The translations under genes were made by a program, and so were the position numbers. A stretch of DNA of 47,993 nucleotides from Oscillospiraceae bacterium (GTDB lineage: Bacteria > Bacillota_A > Clostridia > Oscillospirales > Oscillospiraceae): positions 1 to 47,993 of the forward strand of contig JAFYLN010000140.1 of the NCBI GenBank assembly GCA_017537045.1, in the 5' to 3' direction. Positions 32,547 through 41,338 of this stretch are shown piece after piece (position 1 is the first letter of the stretch; each line of letters opens with the position of its first letter). The notes beneath the pieces are model-generated. The model ran no database searches. It saw only the letters and a list, made by a program, of their open reading frames with translations, and was not told where the DNA came from.

Positions 32547-32999
32547 TTGACTAACATAAACCAGCCAATATTTACATTAAGACAGGCATCAAGTTCAGAC
32601 TTTGACGTGATCTACAATCTTAAAAAGAGTTCTGTTCGCCCTTATGTGGAAAAGATTTGGGGTTGGGATGAAGAATACCAGTATAACGACTTTACCGCAG
32701 ATTTTAGACAGATAGAGAAATTTGAGGTCGTTGAAGTAGACAGAGGCTTTATTGGTTTTGTTCAAACCTCTACACACAATAACACACTGGAACTCATTGA
32801 AATACATCTGCTTCCACAATACCGCAGTCAGGGTATCGGCTCTACTATAATAGCGAATATTATTAACTTCGCAAAAGACAGAAATATGGATATTTCTATC
32901 GGATGCTTTAAGGAAAACACAGGCGCAAAAGCACTGTATCTGCGATTAGGATTTAAACTGATTGAAGAAACAGACACACACTTTATATTGAAGTACTAA
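32547..32999 (+). CDS. GNAT-family N-acetyltransferase
   Basis: This 150-residue GNAT-fold protein has motif A ELIEIHLLPQYRSQGIGSTIIANIINFAK (about 75-103), with the R-x-x-G-I-G loop, and motif B ENTGAKALYLRLGFKLIEETD. The start is TTG at 32547, supported by AGGAGG eight bases upstream. The acceptor is unknown. The gene is distinctly more AT-rich than the aro genes and is followed within a few bases by a dispersed repeat, suggesting later insertion behind the operon. Confidence 0.85.
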   Translation: MTNINQPIFTLRQASSSDFDVIYNLKKSSVRPYVEKIWGWDEEYQYNDFTADFRQIEKFEVVEVDRGFIGFVQTSTHNNTLELIEIHLLPQYRSQGIGSTIIANIINFAKDRNMDISIGCFKENTGAKALYLRLGFKLIEETDTHFILKY

Positions 33000-33001
33000 A
33001 C

Positions 33002-33145
33002 TGTCATTGCGAACCAGCCCGCAGGCTGGTGTGGCAATCCGTTTCCCTAAATGTTTCGTTTTGCTGGAAGTGCATCCCAAATCGTTAAATTTTGAGGATG
33101 CGGATTGCCACATCGGCTTCCTATTGAAGCCTCCTCGCAATGACA
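33002..33145. repeat. Dispersed palindromic repeat, copy 5 (complete)
   Basis: This 144-bp element has a perfect terminal inverted pair, TGTCATTGCGA (33002-33012) and TCGCAATGACA (33135-33145). It contains CCAGCCCGCAGGCTGG and GGCAATCC/GGATTGCC blocks. The central part differs from the other complete copy, while ends and sub-palindromes are conserved. Confidence 0.92.
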
Positions 33146-33170
33146 TCCCGTTGGTACTTTTTAACACACT

Positions 33171-33205
33171 AAAATCGGCTGTCACCATTGTGACAGCCGA
33201 TTTTT
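33171..33205. terminator. Bidirectional terminator between converging genes
   Basis: A perfect 15-bp stem (33171-33185 with 33190-33204) has loop CATT, with A-runs and T-runs on both sides. It separates the GNAT gene from the minus-strand permease gene. Confidence 0.95.
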
Positions 33206-33206
33206 C

Positions 33207-36200
33207 TTATTCAACGGATTTCAGCGCTTCTGCCATGTTGATCTTATCCAGTTTGAAATAGAACACGAAGTTGACGATGCATGCGGAAAGCATGGTCAAT
33301 GCCACAGACCAGATATAGGAAGGTGTCATCACGATGGCTTTAAACCAAACCATATCGATCTTAATCTGCTGCATGACAAACAGCAGCAGCAGATAGCCAA
33401 GTCCCAGACCAAAGCCCGCGCCGATCACGGTCAGGGAGATATTCTCCTTAAACACATAGGCCGCAGTTTCCGAAGCATTGAAACCTAATACCTTGATGGT
33501 TGCAATTTCACGGATGCGTTCATTGATATTGATGTTCGTCAGGTTGTAAAGGACAATCACCGCAAGCAATCCGGCGCAAACCACAATGACCCAGATGACC
33601 AGATCCAGTGCGTCCATCATGGAACCGACCATATCGGCCAGATCCTGACTGATGGACACGTTCTGAACACCGCTCAGGCCCGTAATGCCGGTGCTTGCTT
33701 CGTAAACATCGTGTCCCTGCTTTACCTGTATCAAGGCCATCTGCTTTTCCGGTGTGCGTCCCCATTGATCCTCAATGGTTTCCGGGTTCAGTACAGCATA
33801 GTTGTTGACGTGGTTATTATAGATACCCGACACGGTCAATTCCAGCTGCTCCATATCCGCATTGCGCATCAATATCCGGTCTCCCACAGAGATTCCCATA
33901 TTCTCTGTAACACCGACTGTCAATAAAACTTCGCCGACATCCGGTAAGTCAAGCTGCTCATCGCCGTTTTTGAAGGCAACAAATTCCTGAATTTCGGAAT
34001 CCGCTGTCATCAGATACAGTTCTTTTACCTGATTGTCATACTCCAGTTCCGCACTGATCTGGTTATAGAACATGACATTTTCCACATAATCGTCCGTCAG
34101 CTTTACAAAACGCTCCTGCTGCTCCTGTGTCTGGTCTTCCGAGAAGTAGACGGTCATATCATAAACGGTCACATTCTCGAACTGGAAGTCGACCACATTG
34201 ACGATGGAATCGCGCAGGCCGAAGCCTGTCAGCAGCAGAGCTGTGCAGCCGCCGATGCCCACCAGCATCATGGCAAGGCGCTGGCGGTAACGGAAAATAT
34301 TGCGGATCGTGACCTTGTTCAGGAAGCTGATGCGGTGCCAGAAAGGCAGGTATTCCAGAAAAATCTTCTTGCCCGCTTCCGGTGCCTTGGGTCGGATCAG
34401 CTCCGCAGGCTCTTCTTCAAGGGTTCTGCGGCAGCAATACCATGTAACAAGCAGCATCACAAGAGTATAGGCCAGAACGACCGCAATGCAAAGCCACCAG
34501 TTAAACTGAAGCACGATATCGTCCGTAATATAGAGCATAATCTTATAGGCTTCCCAGAGGATCGCAGGAAATGCCATACTGCCGACAATAACGCCAAGGC
34601 CACAGCCAATGACAGCACCGGAACCGGCATAGATCAGGTATTTGCTGATAATAGCACCGTTGCTGTAGCCAAGGGCTTTCAAAGTGCCGATCTGGGTACG
34701 TTCTTCATCGATCATGCGGGTCATGGTCGTGATGCACACCAGCGCCGCCACCAGCAGGAAAAAAGCAGGCAGCACACGGGAAACACCGGCCACAATATCG
34801 GACGCACTGTCCAGTGAGCCGTAGCCCACATTGCTGTTCCGGTCCAGCACATAGATGGTGGGCTCATCCATAGCCATGATGGTATCCCACGCGTCATCCA
34901 GCAATAATTTTGCTTCTTCCAGATCTGCCTCCGCTTTGGCGAATTCTTCTTCCGCTTCCAGCTTGCCGTCCTCATATTCGACCCAGCCGTCGGCCAGTTC
35001 AACCTTTGCGTCTTCCAGTTCCTTTCTGCCGTCGTCCAGTGCTTTCTGGCCATCAAGAAGCTGCCTGCGGCCATCCTCAATCTGATTTTCGGCATCTTTG
35101 ATCTGCGCCTCAGCAGCCGCCAGTTCGTCCATAACGGCTTTCATGGCGCTGTCATAGTTCTCCAGCATCAGTTCTACCGCATCCAGTCTTGTCTGATTGT
35201 AAGACTTGTCTGCAAGCAGCTGGTCTTTTCTTTCCAGAAGCGCCTGTTTCTGGGCATTCATTGCAGTGTTTCCACCAATGGAATTCACGTAATTTTCCCG
35301 TTCCTGTTTCAGCAGTTCCCGGGCTTCTATCTCCTGCGCCCGCTGCGTTTCGTATGCCGTTTTCTGATTTTTCAGTTCAACGATCGTCTGCTCTGCGCGG
35401 TCAACAATCTGCTGCGGCGTTTCAGGCGGCAAATCATTCAATGCTTTTTCCGCTTCAGCAATTGCCTCTCCTGCTGCCTGAATCCGGCCGCCAAGCTGTG
35501 CAATGCTTTGATCATACTCCGATATCTTTCTATCAAATTCCGCAATCGTCTCATCATAGACCTGTTCGGAATCCTGAATCTGTCTGAGCTGCTCGTTCAC
35601 AGTTTCCAGCTCGCTGTCAATGCCTGCAATTTTCTGTGTCAACGCCGTTTTTTCTTCATTCAGCACCTTCATTGCCTCTACAGAAGCATGATCGATTTCT
35701 GCCTTTGCGTCTTCATATTGTTTTCTGGCATCCTCCAGCTGCTTCCGGCCGGCCTTCACTTCCTCCCAGCCCATATCGATCTTATACTGGCTGTATGCAA
35801 GGAGTTCCTCATTTTCAGCGATCTGGTCTTCCGCATCCAGAAGTTCCTGGTATGCATCCTCCAATTCTTTCAGTGCCTTGGCCTTTTCTTCTTCGTACTC
35901 CTTCAGGCCGTCTTCATATTCTTTCAATCCGTCTTCATACTCAGCCATGGCATCATCATATACATGCTGATGGCGTTCCTCCACCAAAGGTGTTACCATC
36001 GGTTCCAGCTTGTCCGCAGCAGAAGCCATGGCATCGTTATAAGCATCGGTGTAGACATCGAAATCACCGGGGATCGTCACGTTGATCTCAACATAGTAAT
36101 CTAAATCAAAGGCTTCTGCAGGAGCATAGAAATAGGTAGTCAGGCTGCCGCTGCCGATGGATGTATTGCCGCGGTTCATATCCATATACAGCGGACTTGA

Positions 36201-36722
36201 GACGATACCGACCACCGTAAAGGTCTTCGAAAGGAATGAATCCAGTGTCGTTTCCTCATTGGCATTCGAAATTTCCACCTGCATGCCAATCAGTTCTTCC
36301 CCGTACATAAAGCCGTCAACCAGGCATTCGTCCGGTGTCTCCGGCATTCTGCCGCCGCGCAGAACGATTCTATTCATTCTTTCCGGTATTGCGTAGAAAC
36401 GGAATACCGCATTGTCCTGCACATCACCAAGGCTTGCCACCGCATCCAGATAGATAACACCCTCAGCATCCACCACGCCATCCATCTGCGCGATCTGCTG
36501 CACATGTTCGATATCCCAGCCGTAGTCGCTGATCAGACGCAGATCGAACATATTCTGTTCGTTCATGTACTGCTGGCCTGTGGCAACCATATCAAATTTG
36601 GTCATCAGAAGACCGACGAACATGCTGGCGCCCAGGGCGATGATCATGATAATCGCAAGATAACGGCCAAAGGATTTTAAAATCGACTGGCTTAAATTTT
36701 TGCGCATTGCGTTCTTCTTCAT
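33207..36722 (-). CDS. FtsX-type ABC transporter permease with long extracellular coiled coil
   Basis: This is a 1171-residue permease. A first membrane helix (about 20-42) is followed by an extracellular MacB-like domain (about 45-240) and a very long Glu/Ala/Lys-rich coiled coil (about 250-640, with YEDGLKEYEDGLKEYEEEK-type heptads). A first FtsX block of three helices (about 670-800) follows, then a further helix near 850. Next come a second extracellular domain and a second FtsX block of three helices at the C-terminus. The architecture fits large exporters that act on extracellular or membrane substrates. Its ATG overlaps the stop of the ATPase gene (TAATG). Substrate unknown. Confidence 0.88.
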   Translation of the reverse strand: MKKNAMRKNLSQSILKSFGRYLAIIMIIALGASMFVGLLMTKFDMVATGQQYMNEQNMFDLRLISDYGWDIEHVQQIAQMDGVVDAEGVIYLDAVASLGDVQDNAVFRFYAIPERMNRIVLRGGRMPETPDECLVDGFMYGEELIGMQVEISNANEETTLDSFLSKTFTVVGIVSSPLYMDMNRGNTSIGSGSLTTYFYAPAEAFDLDYYVEINVTIPGDFDVYTDAYNDAMASAADKLEPMVTPLVEERHQHVYDDAMAEYEDGLKEYEDGLKEYEEEKAKALKELEDAYQELLDAEDQIAENEELLAYSQYKIDMGWEEVKAGRKQLEDARKQYEDAKAEIDHASVEAMKVLNEEKTALTQKIAGIDSELETVNEQLRQIQDSEQVYDETIAEFDRKISEYDQSIAQLGGRIQAAGEAIAEAEKALNDLPPETPQQIVDRAEQTIVELKNQKTAYETQRAQEIEARELLKQERENYVNSIGGNTAMNAQKQALLERKDQLLADKSYNQTRLDAVELMLENYDSAMKAVMDELAAAEAQIKDAENQIEDGRRQLLDGQKALDDGRKELEDAKVELADGWVEYEDGKLEAEEEFAKAEADLEEAKLLLDDAWDTIMAMDEPTIYVLDRNSNVGYGSLDSASDIVAGVSRVLPAFFLLVAALVCITTMTRMIDEERTQIGTLKALGYSNGAIISKYLIYAGSGAVIGCGLGVIVGSMAFPAILWEAYKIMLYITDDIVLQFNWWLCIAVVLAYTLVMLLVTWYCCRRTLEEEPAELIRPKAPEAGKKIFLEYLPFWHRISFLNKVTIRNIFRYRQRLAMMLVGIGGCTALLLTGFGLRDSIVNVVDFQFENVTVYDMTVYFSEDQTQEQQERFVKLTDDYVENVMFYNQISAELEYDNQVKELYLMTADSEIQEFVAFKNGDEQLDLPDVGEVLLTVGVTENMGISVGDRILMRNADMEQLELTVSGIYNNHVNNYAVLNPETIEDQWGRTPEKQMALIQVKQGHDVYEASTGITGLSGVQNVSISQDLADMVGSMMDALDLVIWVIVVCAGLLAVIVLYNLTNININERIREIATIKVLGFNASETAAYVFKENISLTVIGAGFGLGLGYLLLLFVMQQIKIDMVWFKAIVMTPSYIWSVALTMLSACIVNFVFYFKLDKINMAEALKSVE

Positions 36723-37423
36723 TACCACTCAATCTCCGCAATATCCTGAGGTTTCTCGTTGAGCTGCACAGAGTTGACTGTGCCGCTTCGCACTTTGATG
36801 ACGCGGTCTGCCATGGCAGTCAGCGCGCCGTTGTGGGTGATGATGATGACCGTCATGCCGGTCCTGCGGCCGGTATCCTGCAATAGCTGTAGGATTGCTT
36901 TGCCGGTCTGATAGTCCAACGCGCCGGTGGGCTCGTCACACAGCAGCAGCTTGGGATTCTTGGCAAGGGCGCGGGCAATGGCCACGCGTTGCTGCTCGCC
37001 GCCGGAAAGCTGGCTGGGGAAATTCTTCATGCGCGCTTCCAGACCCACATCTCTCAGAATCTGCTCAGCACTCAGAGGCTCCTTGCAGATCTGGTTGGCA
37101 AGCTCCACATTTTCCAGCGCAGTCAGGTTGCCGATCAGGTTATAGAACTGGAACACAAAGCCAACGTCATGGCGGCGGTATTCGGTCAGGTGCTTTTTAT
37201 CCAGACCGGAAATCTCATGACCGTCCAGCAAAACCTTGCCCGTACTCAGGGTGTCCATACCGCCCAGAATATTCAGCAGCGTTGTTTTGCCCGCACCGGA
37301 GGGACCCACAATGACCACCAGCTCGCCCTTTTCAATTTCAAAATTCACATCATGGAGCGCGTTGATCTCCACTTCACCCGTTCGGTAGGTCTTTCCCACA
37401 TCATGAAACTCGATAAATGCCAT
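36722..37423 (-). CDS. ABC transporter ATP-binding protein (MacB/LolD type)
   Basis: This is a 233-residue ATPase of the MacB/LolD/FtsE class. Walker A is [13 protein letters not shown] (about 37-49), Q-loop FVFQFYNL, signature [17 protein letters not shown], Walker [13 protein letters not shown], and H-loop IIITHN. The ATG at 37423 has GGAG upstream. It powers the permease encoded directly downstream. It begins two bases after the nitrilase-like gene, so all three are probably on one transcript. Confidence 0.95.
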   Translation of the reverse strand: MAFIEFHDVGKTYRTGEVEINALHDVNFEIEKGELVVIVGPSGAGKTTLLNILGGMDTLSTGKVLLDGHEISGLDKKHLTEYRRHDVGFVFQFYNLIGNLTALENVELANQICKEPLSAEQILRDVGLEARMKNFPSQLSGGEQQRVAIARALAKNPKLLLCDEPTGALDYQTGKAILQLLQDTGRRTGMTVIIITHNGALTAMADRVIKVRSGTVNSVQLNEKPQDIAEIEW

Positions 37424-37425
37424 AC

Positions 37426-38163
37426 CTATATCTCCACAATCAATATTCCGCTTTTTCCCGCAGGATTTTCTTTTAAAATGGTGCCATCTTGAAACCACGC
37501 TGCACCGCCTGATGCGACATCGTCAGGCGAAGCATCCGCGCAATAGGGATTCACAAAGAGAACATTTTTTCCACAAAGGGAAGCCTGCTGCATATATTCA
37601 AACTTAACCTGACGATTCCACTGTTCAGGTGGATAATCGCACCAAACCGGCCACAGGACAACATCAGGAGCAAGTGTTTTCATTTCCTCCGCTCTGCCCT
37701 CTGTCCAAAGATCTCCACACAGTCCCACCGAGAAGCTTTTTCCGCTGTAAAAAAACGTTTCAAACTGTTGGCCTTCCCGGTAGTGGTCATCTGTTTTGGT
37801 ATAATCTTTCCAGCCAACACTGACCCGGTGAAACAGATTCTGTATTTCACCATTTGCACCGATGAATATCTGGCTGCTGTATAACAAGCCTTCCACGCGC
37901 TCGATAAAGCCAAAGGATACTGCAACGGCGTATTCCTTTGCTGCCTGCCGCATTTTTAGGATTGGCTCGTCGTTCATGGACACTGCAACAGCTTTGTCCT
38001 CTTCATAATTCCAGCTCAGGCAGTCAAAACCTTGCAGAACGGATTCTCCAAATACGACCAGCTCAGCCGCATTGCGGACTGCCGCAAGTGCATCCAGCAT
38101 TGCTTGCAGATTAAATCTTACATTTTTATTCTTAACCGGCGCAGATACCAATGCTATCCTCAA
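37426..38163 (-). CDS. Carbon-nitrogen hydrolase (nitrilase superfamily)
   Basis: This 245-residue protein has the nitrilase-superfamily Glu-Lys-Cys pattern: Glu in VVFGESVLQGF (about 36-46), Lys in SVGWKDYTK, and Cys in VGLCGDLWTEGR (about 145-156). Such enzymes hydrolyse nitriles, amides or carbamoyl groups; the substrate is open. I chose the TTG at 38163 because GGGAG lies eight bases upstream and MRIALVSAPV is the usual family N-terminus. A GTG 14 codons earlier falls on the predicted -10 region. It is the first gene of a unit with the ABC exporter. Confidence 0.85.
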   Translation of the reverse strand: MRIALVSAPVKNKNVRFNLQAMLDALAAVRNAAELVVFGESVLQGFDCLSWNYEEDKAVAVSMNDEPILKMRQAAKEYAVAVSFGFIERVEGLLYSSQIFIGANGEIQNLFHRVSVGWKDYTKTDDHYREGQQFETFFYSGKSFSVGLCGDLWTEGRAEEMKTLAPDVVLWPVWCDYPPEQWNRQVKFEYMQQASLCGKNVLFVNPYCADASPDDVASGGAAWFQDGTILKENPAGKSGILIVEI

Positions 38164-38195
38164 GGCACACACTCCCAGTTTCGTCCAACTGATAT

Positions 38196-38224
38196 ATTTT
38201 ACCACAATTATTTCAGAAAGTCCA
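38196..38224 (-). promoter_or_regulatory. Putative promoter of the nitrilase/ABC unit
   Basis: Minus strand: TGGACT (38219-38224), 17 bases, TAAAAT (38196-38201). The -35 box matches at only four of six positions. Confidence 0.55.
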
Positions 38225-38255
38225 AACTATTTGTAAATTATTCGGAATTTATAAC

Positions 38256-38284
38256 AAGAAAAAGGGCCCGAAGACCCTTTTTTC
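38256..38284 (-). terminator. Terminator after the GtrA gene
   Basis: On the minus strand an 8-bp stem AAAGGGTC/GGCCCTTT (one G-U pair) closes a UUCG tetraloop and is followed by a T-run (38261-38280 core). Confidence 0.88.
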
Positions 38285-38695
38285 TTACTTTTTGAATACC
38301 AGCAGCTTGCTGGCTACATAATTGAGGATCACCACAAGAACGCTGGTGCAGAGTTTCATGATGTTGCCGTTCCAGAGCAGCACATCCACCGTCAGGAAAA
38401 TGATGGCCGTTTCCAGTGCGCCGGACAGGATGCGGCTGCCCACAAACTTCGTCAGTTCCGGCACGACTGTCTTTGCCGACCAGTCATGGCTTTTGAACAC
38501 AAAGGGCTTGTTGGTCAGGTAGGCAAAGGCCACCGCCACCGCCCACGCGATCACATTGCTTGCCGCTGCGGATATGTGCAGCAGATTGTAGCACGGCAGA
38601 TAGACGATATAGTTGACCGCCGTTGTCAGGACACCGAAAAAGAGATAGGCCAGAATATCATAGTGCTTTCGGATCAGCATCCGGATTTTATTCAA
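38285..38695 (-). CDS. GtrA-family membrane protein
   Basis: This is a 136-residue protein with four membrane helices. It shows the GtrA pattern: YLFFGVLTTAVNYIVYL in helix 1, NVIAWAVAVAFAYLTNKPFVFKS (helix 2 with the conserved NKPFVF), and a C-terminal helix ending NYVASKLLVFKK. GtrA-type proteins are linked to moving lipid-linked sugars across the membrane for cell-surface glycan synthesis. No glycosyltransferase partner lies next to it here. It overlaps the upstream kinase gene by four bases. Confidence 0.92.
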   Translation of the reverse strand: MNKIRMLIRKHYDILAYLFFGVLTTAVNYIVYLPCYNLLHISAAASNVIAWAVAVAFAYLTNKPFVFKSHDWSAKTVVPELTKFVGSRILSGALETAIIFLTVDVLLWNGNIMKLCTSVLVVILNYVASKLLVFKK

Positions 38696-39135
38696 CGCCG
38701 TTCCCCCCTGTTTTGCAGGACCGCATCACAAACCGCATCGGTTTCTGCGTTGTTATGAATGTGGTAATCGCAGTGCTCTGCGTCAAAGCAGCCGTGCTTC
38801 TTTTGGAGCATTGCTTTCACAGGATCGGGCAGATTTCCCCGCATGCGAAGCGCAAAGCGTTCCAGAATCAGCTCCAGATCCGCCGTCATCAATACACGAA
38901 CCGCTCCGTCGGGCAGCAAGGACAGGTGTTCCCTTTCTGTGATGACGTAAACAATGTTCTCACCAGAAACTGCCTGCTCCAGTTTTTTCTGGAAGAGTTT
39001 CTTTGCGACCGCTTCACTCTTTGCAAGGCGCAGATAGTCCTTGCCCGTAAATACTTCCGCACCGAGCCTGTCTTTTAATTTGTCAGCCAGCGTGGATTTG
39101 CCCACGCAGCTTTCACCTAAAATTCCGATCACCAT
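38692..39135 (-). CDS. Small P-loop kinase-like protein
   Basis: This 147-residue protein has Walker A GILGESCVGKSTLADKL (about 4-20), a nucleoside/shikimate-kinase-like layout (YVITEREHLSLLPDGAVRVLMTADLELILERFALRM), and a C-terminal HCDYHIHNN typical of cytidylate or adenylylsulfate kinase-type folds. The substrate cannot be named. It starts three bases after the LUD-domain gene and overlaps the GtrA gene (ATGA), so it is the middle gene of a three-gene unit. Confidence 0.8.
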   Translation of the reverse strand: MVIGILGESCVGKSTLADKLKDRLGAEVFTGKDYLRLAKSEAVAKKLFQKKLEQAVSGENIVYVITEREHLSLLPDGAVRVLMTADLELILERFALRMRGNLPDPVKAMLQKKHGCFDAEHCDYHIHNNAETDAVCDAVLQNRGERR

Positions 39136-39138
39136 GGT

Positions 39139-39777
39139 TTAGAAGCCCAGATCCTCTCCCACAAGGATGAACTTGATGCGGCCGGCAGGACGGCAATGGC
39201 GGGTGATCAGGATCTGATTGCAGATGCAGGTCAGATTCTTGCAGTTGCCACATGCGCCGGTGGTCTTGCAGGGATTGTCGTTGTCAAAACGTGCATTGTT
39301 TACAGGGGCTGCCACGGTGCGGGCACGGTTGACCGCCGCCTCCAGAGAATCCTCCACCTTGTTCATGCCGGCAACCACAATGATGCTCTTGGGGCCGTAA
39401 ACGATGGCCGCAACACGGTTGCCCATACCATCGATGTTGACCATCTGGCCGTCCAGACTCATGGCGTTTGCACCGGTCAGGAACACATCGGCAAGAAGCA
39501 TATTGCGCATCATCTCTTCCCGCTCTTCTGCATCCTTGGCAAGGGAACGGTCAATGGGGCGATAATTGCCCGCATGCAGTGCTTTCATCAGGCCAATCTG
39601 TTCACAGGACGTTGCGCCGCCCCAGCCCACGGCGGAGCCCTCCGGAATCAGTTCCAGTGCTTTTTTCAGCGCCGCTTCCTTGTCGCCGCAATAGTATGCC
39701 TCGAAGTGACGGGACTGCAGGTTTTTAACCAGAATCTTACCCCGTTTTTCATAGTACAGCTGTTTTGGTGTTGCCAT
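39139..39777 (-). CDS. LUD-domain protein
   Basis: This 212-residue protein is of the LUD (lactate utilisation, DUF162) family. Landmarks are LIPEGSAVGWGGATSCEQIGLMKAL (about 43-67), DVFLTGANAMSLDGQMVNIDGMGNRVAAIVYGPK and VVAGMNKV. The C-terminal part carries six Cys (CKTTGACGNCKNLTCIC, later RHC), not part of the minimal LUD fold and possibly binding a metal or iron-sulfur cluster. No LutA or LutB partner is present, so lactate oxidation is not implied. It is the first gene of the unit with the P-loop kinase and GtrA. Confidence 0.88.
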   Translation of the reverse strand: MATPKQLYYEKRGKILVKNLQSRHFEAYYCGDKEAALKKALELIPEGSAVGWGGATSCEQIGLMKALHAGNYRPIDRSLAKDAEEREEMMRNMLLADVFLTGANAMSLDGQMVNIDGMGNRVAAIVYGPKSIIVVAGMNKVEDSLEAAVNRARTVAAPVNNARFDNDNPCKTTGACGNCKNLTCICNQILITRHCRPAGRIKFILVGEDLGF

Positions 39778-39801
39778 AGTATGTACCTCCTTTTTTCTTT
39801 T

Positions 39802-39830
39802 ATCATATCACCAGTTCTGAAAAATGTAAA
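39802..39830 (-). promoter_or_regulatory. Promoter of the LUD/kinase/GtrA unit
   Basis: Minus strand: TTTACA (39825-39830), 17 bases, TATGAT (39802-39807), with TG before the -10. It begins right after the preceding terminator; GGAGG lies ahead of the ATG at 39777. Confidence 0.82.
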
Positions 39831-39831
39831 G

Positions 39832-39857
39832 AAAAAGCCTCCATACGGAGGCTTTTT
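39832..39857 (-). terminator. Terminator after the aminotransferase gene
   Basis: A perfect 11-bp stem AAAAAGCCTCC (39832-39842) with GGAGGCTTTTT (39847-39857), four-base loop, T-run included in the arm. Confidence 0.92.
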
Positions 39858-39859
39858 GA

Positions 39860-41173
39860 TCAAATCATATTTTCAGATTCCGTGACGGATTCCAGTGTGA
39901 AACCCAGATATTTTTCCAAAGTTGCCAGTCTCAGGCAGGTGCAGAAAACGCGCATAGCCTTTTCCAGTTCTTCAATCGGAGGCAGGCTGGGTGCGATACG
40001 GATCATGGAATCATGGGGATCCACGCCGTAGGGATAGGTTGCACCGGCCTCGGTCAAAGTAACACCGGCACGCTTGCACAGTTCCAGTGTGCGGCGGGCA
40101 GTACCGGGCATGGCAGCAACACAGACAAAGTAGCCGCCGGTGGGCAGATGCCAGTGGGCAATACCCTTATTGGTCAGCTCGCGGCGCAGCATCTTCAGTA
40201 CCATGTGGAACTTGGGGCGCATGATCTCCGCATGCTTCTTCATCAGTTCGATGGTATGCTCCCGGTTTTTCAGATACTTGACGTGGCGCAGCTGATTGAT
40301 CTTATCGTAAGAAATGGTCTGCACAGAGATCAGCTTGGTCATGTGCTTGATATTCTCTTCGGAAGATGCCATGACGGAGATGCCGGCACCAGGGAAGGTG
40401 ATCTTGGAGGTGGAAGCAAACTCATAGACCATGTTGGGACGGCCGGCCTCTGCACACAGGGAGATAATATCCAGGAAAGGCTCAAATTCACCCTCAAATT
40501 CATGAACACAGTAAGCGTTATCCCACATGATGGTAAAATCAGGCGCAGCAGGCTTCAGGTTGGCAAAGCGCATGACGGTTTCATCGGAGTAAGTATAGCC
40601 CTGGGGGTTGGAGAACTTGGGGACACACCAGATGCCCTTGACCAGAGGATCTTCAACCAGTTCCTCAACGATGTCCATATCGGGGCCGTAGGGTGTCATG
40701 GGTACTGTGACCATCTCAAAACCGAAGCTTTCAGTGATCCGGAAGTGGCGGTCATAACCGGGACTGGGGCACAGGAACTTGATGCGACCCTCCCGGCACC
40801 AGGGGCGGGGACTTTCTTTCAAGCCATGGGTATAGGCACGGGCAATCAGATCGTGCATCAGGTGCAGGCTGGCGTTACCGCCGACGAACGTCTGCTCTGG
40901 CTTGCAGCCAAGAACATCCGCCCAATACTCACGGGCACACTGCAAACCTGCAAGATCACCATAGTTACGGGCATCCTTACCATCGATCATGCACTCATCG
41001 GGGTCAGTCAGGATGGTAAGCATGTCGCTGACCAGATCCAGCTGCAATTTGCTGGGCTTGCCGCGGGACATATCCAAATTCAGATTTTCATGCTTCAGCT
41101 CCTCATAACGAGCCATCAGCTTTTTAAATTCCATGCGAAGTTCTTCACGGCTTCTGCAAGAATAGGTAGCCAT
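39860..41173 (-). CDS. Aspartate aminotransferase, PLP-dependent fold type I (type Ic-like)
   Basis: This 437-residue protein resembles the separate family of class I aminotransferases described as type Ic aspartate aminotransferases. It has LDMSRGKPSKLQLDL (about 33-47), YGDLAGLQCAREYWADVLG, FVGGNASLHLMHDL, KGIWCVPKFSNPQGYTYSDE, IMWDNAYCVHEF and the PLP-lysine segment EFASTSKITFPGAG (about 250-263). The expected reaction is aspartate plus 2-oxoglutarate to oxaloacetate plus glutamate; activity on aromatic keto acids is possible but unproven. The ATG at 41173 follows AAGGA with eight bases spacing. A 66-codon upstream extension is open but would run through the promoter. Confidence 0.88.
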   Translation of the reverse strand: MATYSCRSREELRMEFKKLMARYEELKHENLNLDMSRGKPSKLQLDLVSDMLTILTDPDECMIDGKDARNYGDLAGLQCAREYWADVLGCKPEQTFVGGNASLHLMHDLIARAYTHGLKESPRPWCREGRIKFLCPSPGYDRHFRITESFGFEMVTVPMTPYGPDMDIVEELVEDPLVKGIWCVPKFSNPQGYTYSDETVMRFANLKPAAPDFTIMWDNAYCVHEFEGEFEPFLDIISLCAEAGRPNMVYEFASTSKITFPGAGISVMASSEENIKHMTKLISVQTISYDKINQLRHVKYLKNREHTIELMKKHAEIMRPKFHMVLKMLRRELTNKGIAHWHLPTGGYFVCVAAMPGTARRTLELCKRAGVTLTEAGATYPYGVDPHDSMIRIAPSLPPIEELEKAMRVFCTCLRLATLEKYLGFTLESVTESENMI

Positions 41174-41204
41174 TTCCATCATCCTTTCTGGATTTCTTTG
41201 GCTT

Positions 41205-41233
41205 ATTATACGCTTACGAACACAAAAATGCAA
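41205..41233 (-). promoter_or_regulatory. Aminotransferase promoter
   Basis: Minus strand: TTGCAT (41228-41233), 17 bases, TATAAT (41205-41210). It belongs to the divergent pair with the glutamine synthetase promoter and shares a 15-base element with it. Confidence 0.88.
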
Positions 41234-41338
41234 TATTATATTGTCAGAAATTTCATTTTTTGCATTCTCCAGAATAGATTTCAGAGATATGTACAAAAGT
41301 GTTACGAAGAGTGCTTCAATTTTATTCAAATTCACTCC

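Noticed and set aside
39139..39777. Lactate oxidation operon
   Set aside because: Only a LUD-domain protein is present, without the LutA and LutB partners, and the neighbouring genes are unrelated.
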